Position numbers and translations under genes: made by a program
Assembly: GCF_002250625.1 (NCBI RefSeq)
Contig: NZ_NMVQ01000006.1
Location: forward strand, 57,589-121,588
Reading direction: 5' to 3'
DNA from: Enemella dayhoffiae
Lineage (GTDB): Bacteria > Actinomycetota > Actinomycetes > Propionibacteriales > Propionibacteriaceae
DNA length: 64,000 nt
The notes under the pieces: generated by a model
Databases searched by the model: none
The model's input: only the letters and a program-made list of their open reading frames with translations
What the model was told of the DNA's origin: nothing
In this document: piece by piece, positions 18,800 to 29,711 of the stretch
Position numbering within the stretch: position 1 is the first letter of the stretch
How the letters are laid out: every line of letters begins with the position of its first letter

Positions 18800-20398
18800 G
18801 TGCAGCAGTCAACATCGGTGGAAGTCCCTGCGACGCGTCCTCCCGGGTTGTTGGCCACCCTGCGCACCCCCGGCGTACTGCTCGGAATCGTGGCCATGAT
18901 CTGCGTCGGCATCGCGGTGATGACCCCCGGTTTCACCCCCAGCGGTGGCCTGGACCGGATCGGCCCGATCCGCGCGCTGCGCCAGTTGCTCCGCTTCCAG
19001 GTCGGCCGGGTGCTGATGGCGATCGGATTGGCCCTGCTGGTCTGGGCCTGGGTGAAGCTGCGCCCGGCACTGCACAAGCGGATCAACCACTCCTGGGTGC
19101 TGGTCCTGTGGAGCCTGCCGATCCTGCTGTCGCCGCCCATCTTCTCCACCGACGCGTTCCTGTACGCCGACCAGGGCTGGCTGATCCACCTGGGTCTCGA
19201 TCCCTATCAGAGCCCGCTGGCCGGATCGGGCGGTCCGTTCGCGGTCAACGTGCACCACGTCTGGCGCGGGACCACCGCCATCTATCCGCCGCTGGCCCTG
19301 TTCGTGCAATACCTGGTCGTCGTGGCGACCGGCTTCCAGGGTTACCTGTCGGTGATCGCGATGCGGATTCCCGCGCTGCTCGGGGTGGCCGTGATCGCCA
19401 TCTTCGTGCCGAAGGTCGCCCGCCTGCTCGGCGCGGACGTGGAGACCGCCAAGTGGTTCGCGGTGATCAACCCGCTGCTGATCATCCACTTCGTCGGCGG
19501 CATGCACAACGACACCTGGATGGTGTCCCTGGTGCTCGTCGCGGTCTGGGCGGCTCTGCGGTACGGCACCCCGGGCTCCCTGGTCGGGGCCGCGCTGGTC
19601 GGGGTCGGCGCCTCCTTCAAGCAGCCCGGCATCGTCGCCGCCGTGGCGATCGTGCTGATTCCCGTCGCGGCCCAGCTCAAGGAGATGGCGCCGGGCCGCC
19701 GCTTCCTGGTCATCGCTGGCCGCGGCCTGATCGGGGCGGTGATCGCGGTGGGCGCCTTCACCGCGGTGTCGCTGGCGATCGGGTTCGAGTTCCTCGGCTG
19801 GCGGCACGCCACCAACATCGGCGAACTGACCTGGGGGATGTCCCCGGCCAGCATCATCGAGCAGATCGTCGGCCCCCCGCTGAAGGCGCTCGGGGTCGAC
19901 CGCAACCTGCTGCCGATCCTGTCCAAGCTGACCACCGCGCTCAGCCTGGTCGGGGTGGCCGTGCTCGCCTGGCGCTACTTCTTCGGTGACGTCGCCTGGC
20001 CGGGCGGTCGACCCCGCCACCACTCGGTGCGCCAACTGCCCGGGGGCCAGCAGCACGAGACCGACCGCAGCTGGCGTGACCACCCCGTCCGCTGGCTCGC
20101 CTGGGGGTTCTGCTCGATCGCCTTCGGCGGCGCCGGCTATCACGTCTGGTACCTGCTCTGGGGAGGCATCTACCTGGGCATGCTCCGCTATGGCAACCGC
20201 GTCTTCCGCGCGCTGATCGGGGTGATCATCCTCTTCCTGGTGGTCGAGGGCGGCCTCGAATACATGGGCCTGCGGCCGATCGCCGGTTATCTGGTGGGTG
20301 CGGCGCTGGCGTGGATCTTCTGGGCCAACACCACCGGGCTGCGGATCGTCCCCGAACCGGAGACCGCGACCGATCCGGTCGACGAGGCCGCGCGATGA
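18800..20398 (+). CDS. mptB: Polyprenol-phosphomannose-dependent alpha-1,6-mannosyltransferase (MptB-like, GT-C)
   Basis: A 532-residue membrane protein with about 12 hydrophobic segments. It carries FSTDAFLYADQGW near 115-127, matching the acidic catalytic loop of GT-C enzymes, and DPYQSPL and IYPPLALFVQYL as in MptA/MptB. Such enzymes extend the mannan backbone of lipomannan on the outer face of the membrane. GTG 18800 has GGAAGGG upstream. The next gene overlaps by ATGA. Together with the GT4 gene at 4,353-5,480 it supports a lipomannan-type lipoglycan. Exact linkage is inferred from family only. Confidence 0.82.
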   Translation: MQQSTSVEVPATRPPGLLATLRTPGVLLGIVAMICVGIAVMTPGFTPSGGLDRIGPIRALRQLLRFQVGRVLMAIGLALLVWAWVKLRPALHKRINHSWVLVLWSLPILLSPPIFSTDAFLYADQGWLIHLGLDPYQSPLAGSGGPFAVNVHHVWRGTTAIYPPLALFVQYLVVVATGFQGYLSVIAMRIPALLGVAVIAIFVPKVARLLGADVETAKWFAVINPLLIIHFVGGMHNDTWMVSLVLVAVWAALRYGTPGSLVGAALVGVGASFKQPGIVAAVAIVLIPVAAQLKEMAPGRRFLVIAGRGLIGAVIAVGAFTAVSLAIGFEFLGWRHATNIGELTWGMSPASIIEQIVGPPLKALGVDRNLLPILSKLTTALSLVGVAVLAWRYFFGDVAWPGGRPRHHSVRQLPGGQQHETDRSWRDHPVRWLAWGFCSIAFGGAGYHVWYLLWGGIYLGMLRYGNRVFRALIGVIILFLVVEGGLEYMGLRPIAGYLVGAALAWIFWANTTGLRIVPEPETATDPVDEAAR

Positions 20399-21288
20399 GT
20401 CGGATCGCGATCAGCGGCGCTTCCGGGCTGATCGGCACCGCTCTGGCCACCCGGTTGTCCACCCGGCACGAGGTGGTACGCCTGGTCCGCCGGCCGGCGC
20501 GGGACACCACCGAACGCCGCTGGGACCCGGCCGCCGGTTTCGTCGAAGGACTCGGGCTCTCCGACATCGACGTCGTGATCAACCTGTCGGGGGCCGGCAT
20601 CGCCGATCGCCGCTGGTCGGCCGACCGACGCCGGGAACTGCTCGGCTCCCGCCTCGAGAGCACCCGCACCCTCGCCCATCTGGTGGCCACCGAGGAGCGC
20701 CCGAGCGTGCTGCTCTCGGCGTCCGCGGTCGGCTTCTATGGCAACACCGGCGATCGCGAGATCGACGAGTCCGCCCCCGAGGGGGAGGGCTTCCTGGCCG
20801 ACCTGTGCCACCGCTGGGAGTACGCCACCGCCGAGGCGGTCCGTTCCGGCGTACGCACGGTGCTGCTGCGCACCGGGCTGGTGCTGGACCGGCGCGGTGG
20901 GTTCCTGGGTCGCCAGCTGCCGCTGTTCCGCGCCGGGCTCGGCGGGCCGCTGGGTGACGGGCGGCAGTGGCTGCCCTGGATCACCCTGGTCGACCACGTC
21001 TCGGCCTGCGAGCACCTGATCGGTGCCGAGGTCAGCGGCCCGGTCAATCTGTCCGCCCCCCACCCGGTCACCAACGCCGAGCTGACCGCCGAGCTCGGCC
21101 GGGTGCTGCACCGCCCGACCCGGATCCCGGTCCCGCTGCCGGCGCTGCGGCTCGCCCTCGGCCCCCAGCTGGTCGACGAGGCGCTGCTCACCAGCAACCG
21201 GATGCTGCCGCGGGTGCTCACCGACAGCGGGTACGCCTTCCGGCACCCGAGCCTGGCCGAGGCGCTGCCCGCCGTGCTCGCCGCCTGA
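20395..21288 (+). CDS. TIGR01777 family NAD(P)-dependent epimerase (SulA/YfcH-like)
   Basis: A 297-residue extended-SDR protein: nucleotide motif [12 protein letters not shown] at about 6-17, [24 protein letters not shown] with the active-site Tyr, and a C-terminal [25 protein letters not shown] typical of DUF1731 at the end of this family. The chemical role is unknown across bacteria. ATG 20395 overlaps the mptB stop, so the two are co-translated; sequence upstream in the same frame belongs to mptB's shadow. Confidence 0.86.
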   Translation: MSRIAISGASGLIGTALATRLSTRHEVVRLVRRPARDTTERRWDPAAGFVEGLGLSDIDVVINLSGAGIADRRWSADRRRELLGSRLESTRTLAHLVATEERPSVLLSASAVGFYGNTGDREIDESAPEGEGFLADLCHRWEYATAEAVRSGVRTVLLRTGLVLDRRGGFLGRQLPLFRAGLGGPLGDGRQWLPWITLVDHVSACEHLIGAEVSGPVNLSAPHPVTNAELTAELGRVLHRPTRIPVPLPALRLALGPQLVDEALLTSNRMLPRVLTDSGYAFRHPSLAEALPAVLAA

Positions 21289-22974
<1,686 letters not shown>

Positions 22975-23014
22975 GCGCTCGGCGCCACCCGAGACCCGGA
23001 CGAGGGACACATCC

Positions 23015-24118
23015 ATGTATGACATCGGTCGCAGCAAGCGTGCCCAGCGCGCCTTCTCCTTCGACGACATCACCATCGTCCCCTCCCGGCGGACCCGGGG
23101 CACCGAAGAGGTGTCGCTGCGCTGGAAGATCGACGCCGTCGCGTGCGACTTCCCGATCCTTGCCGCGCCGATGGACTCCATCATGTCGCCCGAGACCGCG
23201 ATCGAGATGGGCCGGCTCGGCGGGCTCGGCGTGCTCAACCTCGAGGGTGTGTGGACCCGGTACGCCGACCCGCGGCCGATGCTGGCGGAGATCGCCGGCA
23301 TCGACGACCCGATCAAGGCGACCCGGCGGATGCAGCAGGTGTACGCCGAGCCGATAAAGGCCGAGCTGATCACCGAGCGGATGAAGCAGATCCGGGCGGC
23401 CGGGGTGCCGGTGGCCGGATCGCTGTCCCCGCAGAACACCGCCGAGTTCGCCGAGACCGTCGAGGCGGCCGGGGTGGACTTCTTCGTGATCCGCGGCACC
23501 ACGGTGTCGGCCGAGCACGTGTCCAGCGTGCACGAGCCGCTGAACCTGAAGGAGTTCATCGGCACGCTCGACGTGCCGGTGATCGTCGGCGGCTGCGCCA
23601 CCTATCAGGCGGCGCTGCACCTGATGCGCACCGGTGCCGCCGGCGTGCTGGTCGGCTTCGGCGGCGGCGCCACCCACACCACCCGCGACGTGCTCGGCAT
23701 CTCGGTGCCGATGGCGACTGCCGTCGCCGACGTCGCCGAGGCGCGGCGGGACTACATGGACGAGTCGGGCGGGCGCTACGTGCACGTGATCGCCGACGGT
23801 GCGGTCGGGCGCTCCGGTGACATCGCCAAGGCCATCGCCTGCGGGTCGGACGCGGTGATGGTCGGCTCCCCGCTGGCCCGCGCCAGCGAGGCGCCCGGCA
23901 ACGGCTGGCACTGGGGGGCCGAGGCGTGGCACGCCGACCTGCCGCGCGGTGAGCGGGTGCACTTCGGCACCCTGGGCAGCCTGGCCGAGATCCTGCACGG
24001 CCCGTCCACGGTGGCCGACGGTTCGATGAACCTGGTGGGGGCGCTGCGGCGTACCCTCGCGACCACCGGTTATACCGAGGTCAAGGAGTTCCAGCGGGTC
24101 GAGGTCGTCGTCAACTGA
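23015..24118 (+). CDS. guaB3: GuaB3 family IMP dehydrogenase-related protein
   Basis: A 367-residue TIM-barrel paralogue of IMPDH without CBS domains, found next to guaB in Actinobacteria. FSFDDITIVPSRRTRG opens it and GGRYVHVIADG and HWGAEAWH are family marks. At the place of the IMPDH catalytic Cys (GPGSICTTR) it has GGGATHTTR, a His near residue 221, so ordinary thioimidate chemistry is not expected. As I recall, mycobacterial GuaB3 also lacks the Cys. Function in this lineage is unsettled: a redox-silent regulator or a GMP reductase-like enzyme have been considered. Confidence 0.88.
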   Translation: MYDIGRSKRAQRAFSFDDITIVPSRRTRGTEEVSLRWKIDAVACDFPILAAPMDSIMSPETAIEMGRLGGLGVLNLEGVWTRYADPRPMLAEIAGIDDPIKATRRMQQVYAEPIKAELITERMKQIRAAGVPVAGSLSPQNTAEFAETVEAAGVDFFVIRGTTVSAEHVSSVHEPLNLKEFIGTLDVPVIVGGCATYQAALHLMRTGAAGVLVGFGGGATHTTRDVLGISVPMATAVADVAEARRDYMDESGGRYVHVIADGAVGRSGDIAKAIACGSDAVMVGSPLARASEAPGNGWHWGAEAWHADLPRGERVHFGTLGSLAEILHGPSTVADGSMNLVGALRRTLATTGYTEVKEFQRVEVVVN

Positions 24119-24124
24119 CGCGGC

Positions 24125-25306
24125 TCACCCGACACGCTCGCAGGTGAGGGTGAATCCGTTCGCCCGCAGCCGCTCGACGAGCGCGTCGCCGAGGGCGGTG
24201 GCGGGGGTGAGTACGCCGGCCCGCTCGGCCCGACCGGTGGCCAGCAGGCGGCCGGCCTCGCCGATCATCACCGCGGTCGAGTCATAGCCGGGGTCGCGGT
24301 CGTCGGCCGCCACGCTGCGATAGCGGGCCCCGGTCGAGGTGGTCACCTCGGTCTCCATCCGGAACCTCCCGCGCTCCCGCTGCTCGGGTGACGGCCCGTC
24401 TCCGGGGGCCGGCAGCACCCGATCCAGCGCCGGGGAGAGGGCCCTGGTCGAGAAGCCGACGGTGGCCGCACCGAGGGCGGCGATCATCCCGGCGGCCCGG
24501 ACCAACCCCTGCGGGCCGCGGCCGGTCGCCAGCCGCTCCCGGTGCTGCAGCCGCACGGTGCCGTCGCTCGCCAGTTGGTCGCTGCGGTGCACGAGCTGGC
24601 GGTTGTAGGGGCCCATCACGAACGGCCCGGTGTAGCCGTGGTTGCTGCTCTCCAGCAGCACCTCGCCGCGCCGCGGCGGCGTACCGGGGCAGAGGGCGTA
24701 CTCGTTGCCGACCAGCCGGGCGCGTTCCGGGTCGGCGGCGGCCGCGGCGAACTGCCCGCGCATGCTGGCCAGGGTGCCGCCGGAGAACCCGCCGGCGAGC
24801 TTGGTCACGGTGAGCACCGAGCCGACCGGGTGCCCGGCGCCGTCGGCGTCGGCCAGGCCGCGGGCCAGGTGCACCGACAGGTCGGAGGGCACCGAGTCGA
24901 AGCCGCAGGAGTGCACGATCGCCGCGCCGGTGTCGTGGGCCAGCTCGTCGAAGGCGGCAATGCTGTCGGCGACGAAGATCGCTTCACCGGTCAGGTCGCA
25001 GTAATGCGTACCCGCCTCGGCGCACGCCCCGACCAGCGCCATCCCGGAGTCGGTGTAGGGCCCGACCGTGCTGAGCACCGCGGTCGTGTCACGCGCCATC
25101 GCGGCCAGCGTCGTCGGTTGGGCGGTGTCGGCGACCACCAGCGGCCAGTCCACGGCGAGCTCGCGGCGCAGCGCCTCCAGCCGGTCTCGGGAGCGGCCGG
25201 CCAGGGCGATCCGCAACTCGCCGGGGTCCGTGGCCAGGTGGGCGGCGATCAGCCGGCCGACGAAGCCGGTGGCGCCGAAGATGGTCAGGTCGTGGGTACG
25301 CTGCAT
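24125..25306 (-). CDS. Saccharopine dehydrogenase-like / trans-acting enoyl reductase family protein
   Basis: A 393-residue protein with an N-terminal Rossmann motif LTIFGATGFVGRL (G11-G17) and DTTAVLSTVGPYTDSGMALVGACAEAGTHYCDLTGE, characteristic of the actinobacterial saccharopine-dehydrogenase-like group that includes the mycobacterial trans-acting enoyl reductases. It probably reduces a C=C bond of a lipid or polyketide intermediate, but the substrate is not predictable. ATG 25306 gives the normal family start; a longer frame to 25318 adds four residues. Convergent with guaB3, 6 bp apart. Confidence 0.82.
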   Translation of the reverse strand: MQRTHDLTIFGATGFVGRLIAAHLATDPGELRIALAGRSRDRLEALRRELAVDWPLVVADTAQPTTLAAMARDTTAVLSTVGPYTDSGMALVGACAEAGTHYCDLTGEAIFVADSIAAFDELAHDTGAAIVHSCGFDSVPSDLSVHLARGLADADGAGHPVGSVLTVTKLAGGFSGGTLASMRGQFAAAAADPERARLVGNEYALCPGTPPRRGEVLLESSNHGYTGPFVMGPYNRQLVHRSDQLASDGTVRLQHRERLATGRGPQGLVRAAGMIAALGAATVGFSTRALSPALDRVLPAPGDGPSPEQRERGRFRMETEVTTSTGARYRSVAADDRDPGYDSTAVMIGEAGRLLATGRAERAGVLTPATALGDALVERLRANGFTLTCERVG

Positions 25307-25342
25307 GACCCCAGCCAACCACGCCCCGCTCTCGGCCGCCGG

Positions 25343-25885
25343 TCAACCCTTGGGCGGCAGCCGGTACCCCGGGCGCCCGGCCGTCCCGGCGGCGCGGAGC
25401 GCCGCCGCGCCGACCGCGCGCCCGAACCGGGCCAACCCCGACTCGGGCTGCTCGGTGATCGAGGGCGGCATCACCACCACCGGACAGTCGGCCGCATAGA
25501 GCAACCGGTGGGCGAACATCGGCCCGGCGATCAGCTGCCGCGGTGCGTCCACCACCAACAGGTCGGCCTCCCGCGACGCCTCCAGCAGCACCTCGAAGGT
25601 GCCCCCACGCCGGGCCACGATCTCCACCCCGTGGTCAGGCCCGAGCACCTCGGCCACGTCGGCGGCCAACTGCTGCTCGGCCGCATCCCCGACCTCGGCG
25701 GCGTTCTCCAACAGCCCCGACGGGGGACCGGACGGGGTCGCCATCGGGCTGTGCACCCGCCACGCCCGCACGGCGAGCACCCGCCCGCCGGCTGACGCCG
25801 CCTGGGCCGTGGCCCACTGCAGCGCCTGCGCCGATTTGGAGGTGGCGCTCACCCCGACGACGACCAGATAGGTGTGTTCACGCAT
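25343..25885 (-). CDS. Universal stress protein (UspA family)
   Basis: A 180-residue single UspA domain: LVVVGVSATSKSAQALQWA at the start, VEIVARRGGTFEVLLEASREADLLVVDA in the middle and ADCPVVVMP near the end. The classic nucleotide-binding G-x2-G-x9-G-S/T loop is degraded (APRQLIAGPMFAHRLLYAADCP), so ATP binding is doubtful. A basic extension of about 40 residues follows. ATG 25885 has AGGAG upstream. It is downstream of the MFS transporter on the same strand (47-bp gap) and may be co-transcribed with it. Confidence 0.84.
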   Translation of the reverse strand: MREHTYLVVVGVSATSKSAQALQWATAQAASAGGRVLAVRAWRVHSPMATPSGPPSGLLENAAEVGDAAEQQLAADVAEVLGPDHGVEIVARRGGTFEVLLEASREADLLVVDAPRQLIAGPMFAHRLLYAADCPVVVMPPSITEQPESGLARFGRAVGAAALRAAGTAGRPGYRLPPKG

Positions 25886-25932
25886 GGAAGACTCCTGCCG
25901 GTGTTGGGTTTCCGGGATTCGATACGGGGCCG

Positions 25933-27456
25933 TCAGACCGGCAGCCGCGTCGACTCGTTGCCGTGTTCGTCATAGGAGCTGAGCGGGGGAGCGATCTCCT
26001 CCAGCGCCTTGCCCTCGGCGTCCACCCCCCACTTGAAGGCCACCAGTGATCCGATCAGGGTGATCACCGCCGCGGCGATGTAGCCCCAGAACATCGGGGT
26101 GCGCGAGTTCGCCTCCTTGGACGCGGTGATCAGCGCACCGAAGATCGCCGGTCCGGTCGCACCCACGCACTGGGCGATCGAGAAAAAGTAGGAGATCGCC
26201 TGGCCGCGGCACTCCAGCGGGAAGATCTCCGACACGGTGAGATAGCCGGCCGAGGCGCCCGCGGATGCGAAGAAGAACGACACGCACCACAGCGCCACGT
26301 GGCTGGTCGCGGTGAGCAGCTCGGCGCGGAACAGGAAGGCCGAGAGCAGCAGCACCACGGCCGCGATGCCATAGCAACCGCCGATCATCTTGCGGCGCCC
26401 GATGGTGTCGAAGAAGTGCCCGAGCAGCAGCGGACCGAGCAGGTTGCCGGCGGCGAACGGCAGGAAGAAGATCGCCACCACGTGCTCGGGCTTGCCATAG
26501 AAGTGCCCGAGAACCCCTTCGTAGGTGAAGAAGAACGCGTTGTACAAGAACGACTGGGTGATCATCAGCGTCACGCCGAGAACGGTCCGGGTCGGGTACA
26601 TCTTGAAGAACACGTACGCCAGCTGCTTGGCGTTCAGGCCCTCCCGCCCCTTGATCCATTCAGCCTTGGAGTCGTCGAGCTTGGGCAGCTGCTTGCCCTG
26701 TGCGGTGACCTGCTCCTCGATCTCCTGCACGATGCCCTCGGCCTGCTCGGGGTGCCCGTGGGTGAGGGCCCAGCGCGGGCTCTCGGGGATGTGTCGACGC
26801 ATGAAGATGATCGCGATGCCGAGCACGGGGCCGATGAAGAAGCCGATCCGCCAGCCGAGGTTGGTGTCGATCAGGTCGTGGTTGAGCAGGAAGAAGCTGG
26901 CCGCCCCGGCCAGGAAGGCGCCGCCCCAGTAGGTGCCGTTGATCGCCAGGTCGACCCGGCCGCGGTACTTGCCGGGGATCAGTTCATCGACGGCGGCGTT
27001 GATCGCGGAATATTCACCGCCGATGCCGGCGCCGGCGACGAAGCGGCAGATCAGGAAGACGACGATGCCAGGGTGCAGTCCGCCGTCGTGACCCTGGGGT
27101 GCGCTCGGTGCGAAGGCGGCCGCGCCCGAGCCGATCAGATAGATGGCCAGCGTGAGCACGAACAGCTTCTTGCGGCCGAGGGTGTCGGAGAGCCGGCCGA
27201 AGAAGAGTGCCCCGCTGACCTGGCCGAGCAGATAGACCGTGCCGGCGATGCCGACCCAGGCCTCGTCCATGCCGAGGGAGTCCTTGTAGCCGGCCAGCGA
27301 GACGAACTGAACCTCGAGCCCGTCGAGGATCCAGGCGGTGCCGAGACCGAGAATCACCATCCAGTGGAATCTCGACCACGGCATCTTGTCCATCCGTGCC
27401 GGGATCATGCTCTTGATCGGTTTGTCCTGGTTCTGCGTCGTTGCTTTCGACGACAT
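25933..27456 (-). CDS. MFS sugar-porter-like transporter
   Basis: A 507-residue membrane protein with 12 predicted helices and a large central loop. Family marks: GRLSDTLGRKKLFVL (loop 2-3), GAGIGGEYSAINAAVDELIP, RRHIPESPRW ending the first half, FDTIGRRKM and SEIFPLECRGQA in the second half. The PESPRW motif points to the sugar porter / metabolite:H+ symporter group. Substrate unknown; sugars, myo-inositol or aromatic acids are possible. ATG 27456 is preferred over GTG 27462. A CRP-like site lies 20 bp upstream. Confidence 0.87.
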   Translation of the reverse strand: MSSKATTQNQDKPIKSMIPARMDKMPWSRFHWMVILGLGTAWILDGLEVQFVSLAGYKDSLGMDEAWVGIAGTVYLLGQVSGALFFGRLSDTLGRKKLFVLTLAIYLIGSGAAAFAPSAPQGHDGGLHPGIVVFLICRFVAGAGIGGEYSAINAAVDELIPGKYRGRVDLAINGTYWGGAFLAGAASFFLLNHDLIDTNLGWRIGFFIGPVLGIAIIFMRRHIPESPRWALTHGHPEQAEGIVQEIEEQVTAQGKQLPKLDDSKAEWIKGREGLNAKQLAYVFFKMYPTRTVLGVTLMITQSFLYNAFFFTYEGVLGHFYGKPEHVVAIFFLPFAAGNLLGPLLLGHFFDTIGRRKMIGGCYGIAAVVLLLSAFLFRAELLTATSHVALWCVSFFFASAGASAGYLTVSEIFPLECRGQAISYFFSIAQCVGATGPAIFGALITASKEANSRTPMFWGYIAAAVITLIGSLVAFKWGVDAEGKALEEIAPPLSSYDEHGNESTRLPV

Positions 27457-27475
27457 CCGCACGTCCGGGTCAGGG

Positions 27476-27491
27476 TGTGACGGACGTCACT
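27476..27491. promoter_or_regulatory. Candidate CRP/GlxR-type binding site
   Basis: TGTGA-CGGACG-TCACT fits the actinobacterial GlxR/CRP consensus TGTGA-N6-TCACA with one mismatch. It lies 20 bp before the transporter's start codon and about 90 bp before the divergent chorismate mutase gene. A carbon-responsive control of the transporter is likely. Confidence 0.5.
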
Positions 27492-27581
27492 CCCGGGAAA
27501 GGTTCATTGGCTACCGGTCGACAGCCGTCGTCGTTCTGGGCATCGCGCCGCCAGCGGCGGGCCGCGGCTTAGAGTTGTGTC

Positions 27582-27941
27582 ATGAGCAGTGACCCGTACG
27601 CCGAACTGGAGCGATTGCGCGGCAGCATCGACAACATGGACTCCGCGCTGGTGCACCTGCTGGCCGAGCGGTTCAAGGTGACCCAGCGGGTGGGGGAGCT
27701 GAAGGCCGAGCACGGGCTGCCGCCCGCCGACCCGGCCCGCGAGCAGCGCCAGATCGAACGGCTGCGGGCGCTCGCCGAGGAGTCCCGACTCGACCCGGAG
27801 TTCGCCGAGAAGGTGCTCGGGTTCATCGTCCGCGAGGTGGTACGCCATCACGAGGCGATCGCCGCCGGTAGGCGGCCGGGATCCGTTGCTGGGCGAGAGA
27901 TCAGCCAGCAGCCGGCTGACAGCTCGGGCACCAGTAGCTGA
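27582..27941 (+). CDS. Chorismate mutase, AroQ type
   Basis: A 119-residue all-helical AroQ domain that converts chorismate to prephenate for Phe and Tyr synthesis. LRGSIDNMDSALVHLLAERFKVTQRVGELKAEHGLP aligns with the conserved R-x-I-D-x-L-D ... L-x-x-R ... K pattern; the C-terminal helix has EFAEKVLGFIVREVVRHHE. TAGAGT at 27570-27575 ends 6 nt before ATG 27582, so the mRNA is probably leaderless. The last 41 bp overlap the convergent glycosylase gene. No signal peptide, so it acts in the cytoplasm. Confidence 0.9.
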   Translation: MSSDPYAELERLRGSIDNMDSALVHLLAERFKVTQRVGELKAEHGLPPADPAREQRQIERLRALAEESRLDPEFAEKVLGFIVREVVRHHEAIAAGRRPGSVAGREISQQPADSSGTSS

Positions 27942-28689
27942 GTCGTTCCTGCCCGGTGGGCCCGAACCGCTCGGTGCGCACCAGGGTTCCGCAGCGACGA
28001 CAGGGTTTCCCGGGACGTTCGAACACCCAGGCCCGTTCGCCGGGTCGGGTGTTGCCGGTGGTCACCTGATAGGGCCGGGTCAGATTCGCCCGCAGCAGCT
28101 GGCCGGCCCGGGCCACCAGCCGCGGCAGGTCGCCGACCGCCGCAACCGGCGTACGCGGATGGATTCCCTGCAGGAAAAGGACTTCCGCGCGATAGAAGGT
28201 GCCGATACCGGCCAGATTGCGCTGGTCCAACAGCGCTTCGCCGATCGTGCGATCGGCCTGGGCGCGCAGCCGCCGCAGCGCCTCGTCGGCGTCGAACTCC
28301 GTCGCCAGCAGGTCGGGGCCGAGGTGACCGACCGCCTCGTCCTCGCGGCTGCTCTCCAGCAGCTCGGTGATCCCAAGCCGCAGCCCGAAGGCTGTCTGGG
28401 CAGGGTTTCCGAGGATCACCCGGATCTGGTGCGCCGGACCCGGGGACCGCTGGCCGGAACCCGTGATCCGCCAGGTCCCCTCCATCTTCAGGTGGGTGTG
28501 CAGGGTGAGCCCGTTGTCGAGGCGGGTCAGCTGGTGCTTGCCGCGGGCGACGACCTCCAGCACGGTCGCGCCGGCCAGCCGCACGGTGGCGTACGCCGGG
28601 ACGCGCAGTTCGGCGCGGGTCAGCGTACGCCCGGCCAGAGCGGTGTGCAGGGCGGCGCAGGAGCGGTGGACGGTGTCTCCCTCGGGCAC
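27901..28689 (-). CDS. Fpg/Nei family DNA glycosylase/AP lyase (Nei2-like)
   Basis: A 262-residue base-excision repair enzyme. MPEGDTVHR at the N-terminus supplies the catalytic Pro and Glu of the Nei subgroup; the H2TH segment contains EALLDQRNLAGIGTFYRAE; the C-terminal zinc finger is C-R-R-C ... CPSCQ. The MPEGDTVHR form suggests endonuclease VIII-like activity on oxidised pyrimidines rather than 8-oxoG. GTG 28689 lies 6 nt after TAGGCT on this strand, a leaderless arrangement. Overlaps the end of chorismate mutase tail to tail. Confidence 0.9.
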   Translation of the reverse strand: MPEGDTVHRSCAALHTALAGRTLTRAELRVPAYATVRLAGATVLEVVARGKHQLTRLDNGLTLHTHLKMEGTWRITGSGQRSPGPAHQIRVILGNPAQTAFGLRLGITELLESSREDEAVGHLGPDLLATEFDADEALRRLRAQADRTIGEALLDQRNLAGIGTFYRAEVLFLQGIHPRTPVAAVGDLPRLVARAGQLLRANLTRPYQVTTGNTRPGERAWVFERPGKPCRRCGTLVRTERFGPTGQERLSYWCPSCQPAAG

Positions 28690-28729
28690 ACTCGCAGCCT
28701 AGACCGAGCCGCGACACACCCCTAAAGAG

Positions 28730-28747
28730 ATAGATGATTGCATCTAT
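28730..28747. promoter_or_regulatory. 18-bp palindrome upstream of amidohydrolase operon
   Basis: ATAGATG-ATTG-CATCTAT is a perfect 7-bp dyad in an AT-rich pocket about 90 bp before the start of the broken amidohydrolase gene. It looks like a regulator's operator for the downstream acyl-CoA operon, or for the divergent glycosylase. Confidence 0.55.
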
Positions 28748-28839
28748 TGAACTAGCTGATCGAAGTTGTTACATTCGTACCCAAGCCAGGCGGAGCCATG
28801 GGTCCGTACGAGACTCAACGATGAGGAGTGAATCCCGTG

Positions 28840-29694
28840 TCCAAGCAACTCGACTTCCCGGTGTTCGACGCTGACAACCACATGTACGAGACCACCGACG
28901 CGTTCACCAAGTACCTGCCCAAGGAGTACGCGGGGCTGGTCAAGTACGTGCAGGTCAACGGACGGACCAAGATCGCGCTCCGCAACGTGATCAGCGAGTA
29001 CATCCCGAACCCGACTTTCAACAAGGTGGCCCCTCCGGGTGCCCAGGAGCTGGAGTTCCGCGCCAAGAACCCCTCGTCGAAGCACGCCGTGGGCATGGGC
29101 GCGTTCGATCAGCGGGCCACCGACGAGGAGCGCAAACAGAACAAGGCGCTGCCACCGAAGTACATCGAGTCGCCGCCGGCGTTCTTCAACCCGGCTGAGC
29201 GGCTGGATCTGATGAACGAGTTGCAGCTCGACCGGGCCATCATGTGGCCGACCTTGGCGAGCCTGCTCGAGGAGCGCCTGGCCGACGACCCGGAGGCCAC
29301 CCACGTGATGGTGCACGCACGTCCCGCTTCCCGGACATCCGGTTCATGCCGGTCGAGAACGGCTCCTCCTGGCTGAAGTCGCTGATGGGCACCATGGAGA
29401 AGGTGTACTCGCGCAACCAGAGCGCCTTCGAGGAGGACCCGCTTGTCGCGCTGAAGCGGTCGATCACTGATCCATCCGTTCTTCGGGGAGAACATCATGG
29501 GCGTGGTGGAGGCCATCGGGGTGGACAACGTGGTCTTCGGTTCGGACTATCCGCACCCGGAGGGCCTGCACGACCCCGTCTCCATCATCGACGAGATCGA
29601 CACGCTGTCGAGGGAGGATCAGGCCAAGATCATGGGCGGCAACCTGAACCAGCTGATGGGTTTCCCCGCCGATGATCGGGCGCTGGTCGGCTGA
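28840..29694 (+). pseudogene. Amidohydrolase-2 family protein, broken by internal deletion and frameshift
   Basis: Start GTG 28840 has GAGGAG upstream. Frame 1 reads FDADNHMYETTDAFTKYLP and continues to THVMVHA near 29320. Then a different frame carries SRFPDIRFMPVENGSSW to FEEDPLVALKRS near 29466, and the first frame resumes with HPFFGENIMGVVEAIG and FGSDYPHPEGL to the TGA at 29692. Full-length members have about 130-150 more residues between the first two blocks, including metal-site and barrel strands, so this copy lost that segment and also has a one-base shift. The rest of the operon appears intact. In life the family hydrolyses or decarboxylates carboxylate substrates. Confidence 0.82.
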
Positions 29695-29711
29695 GCGGCA
29701 CTGACCCCGAC

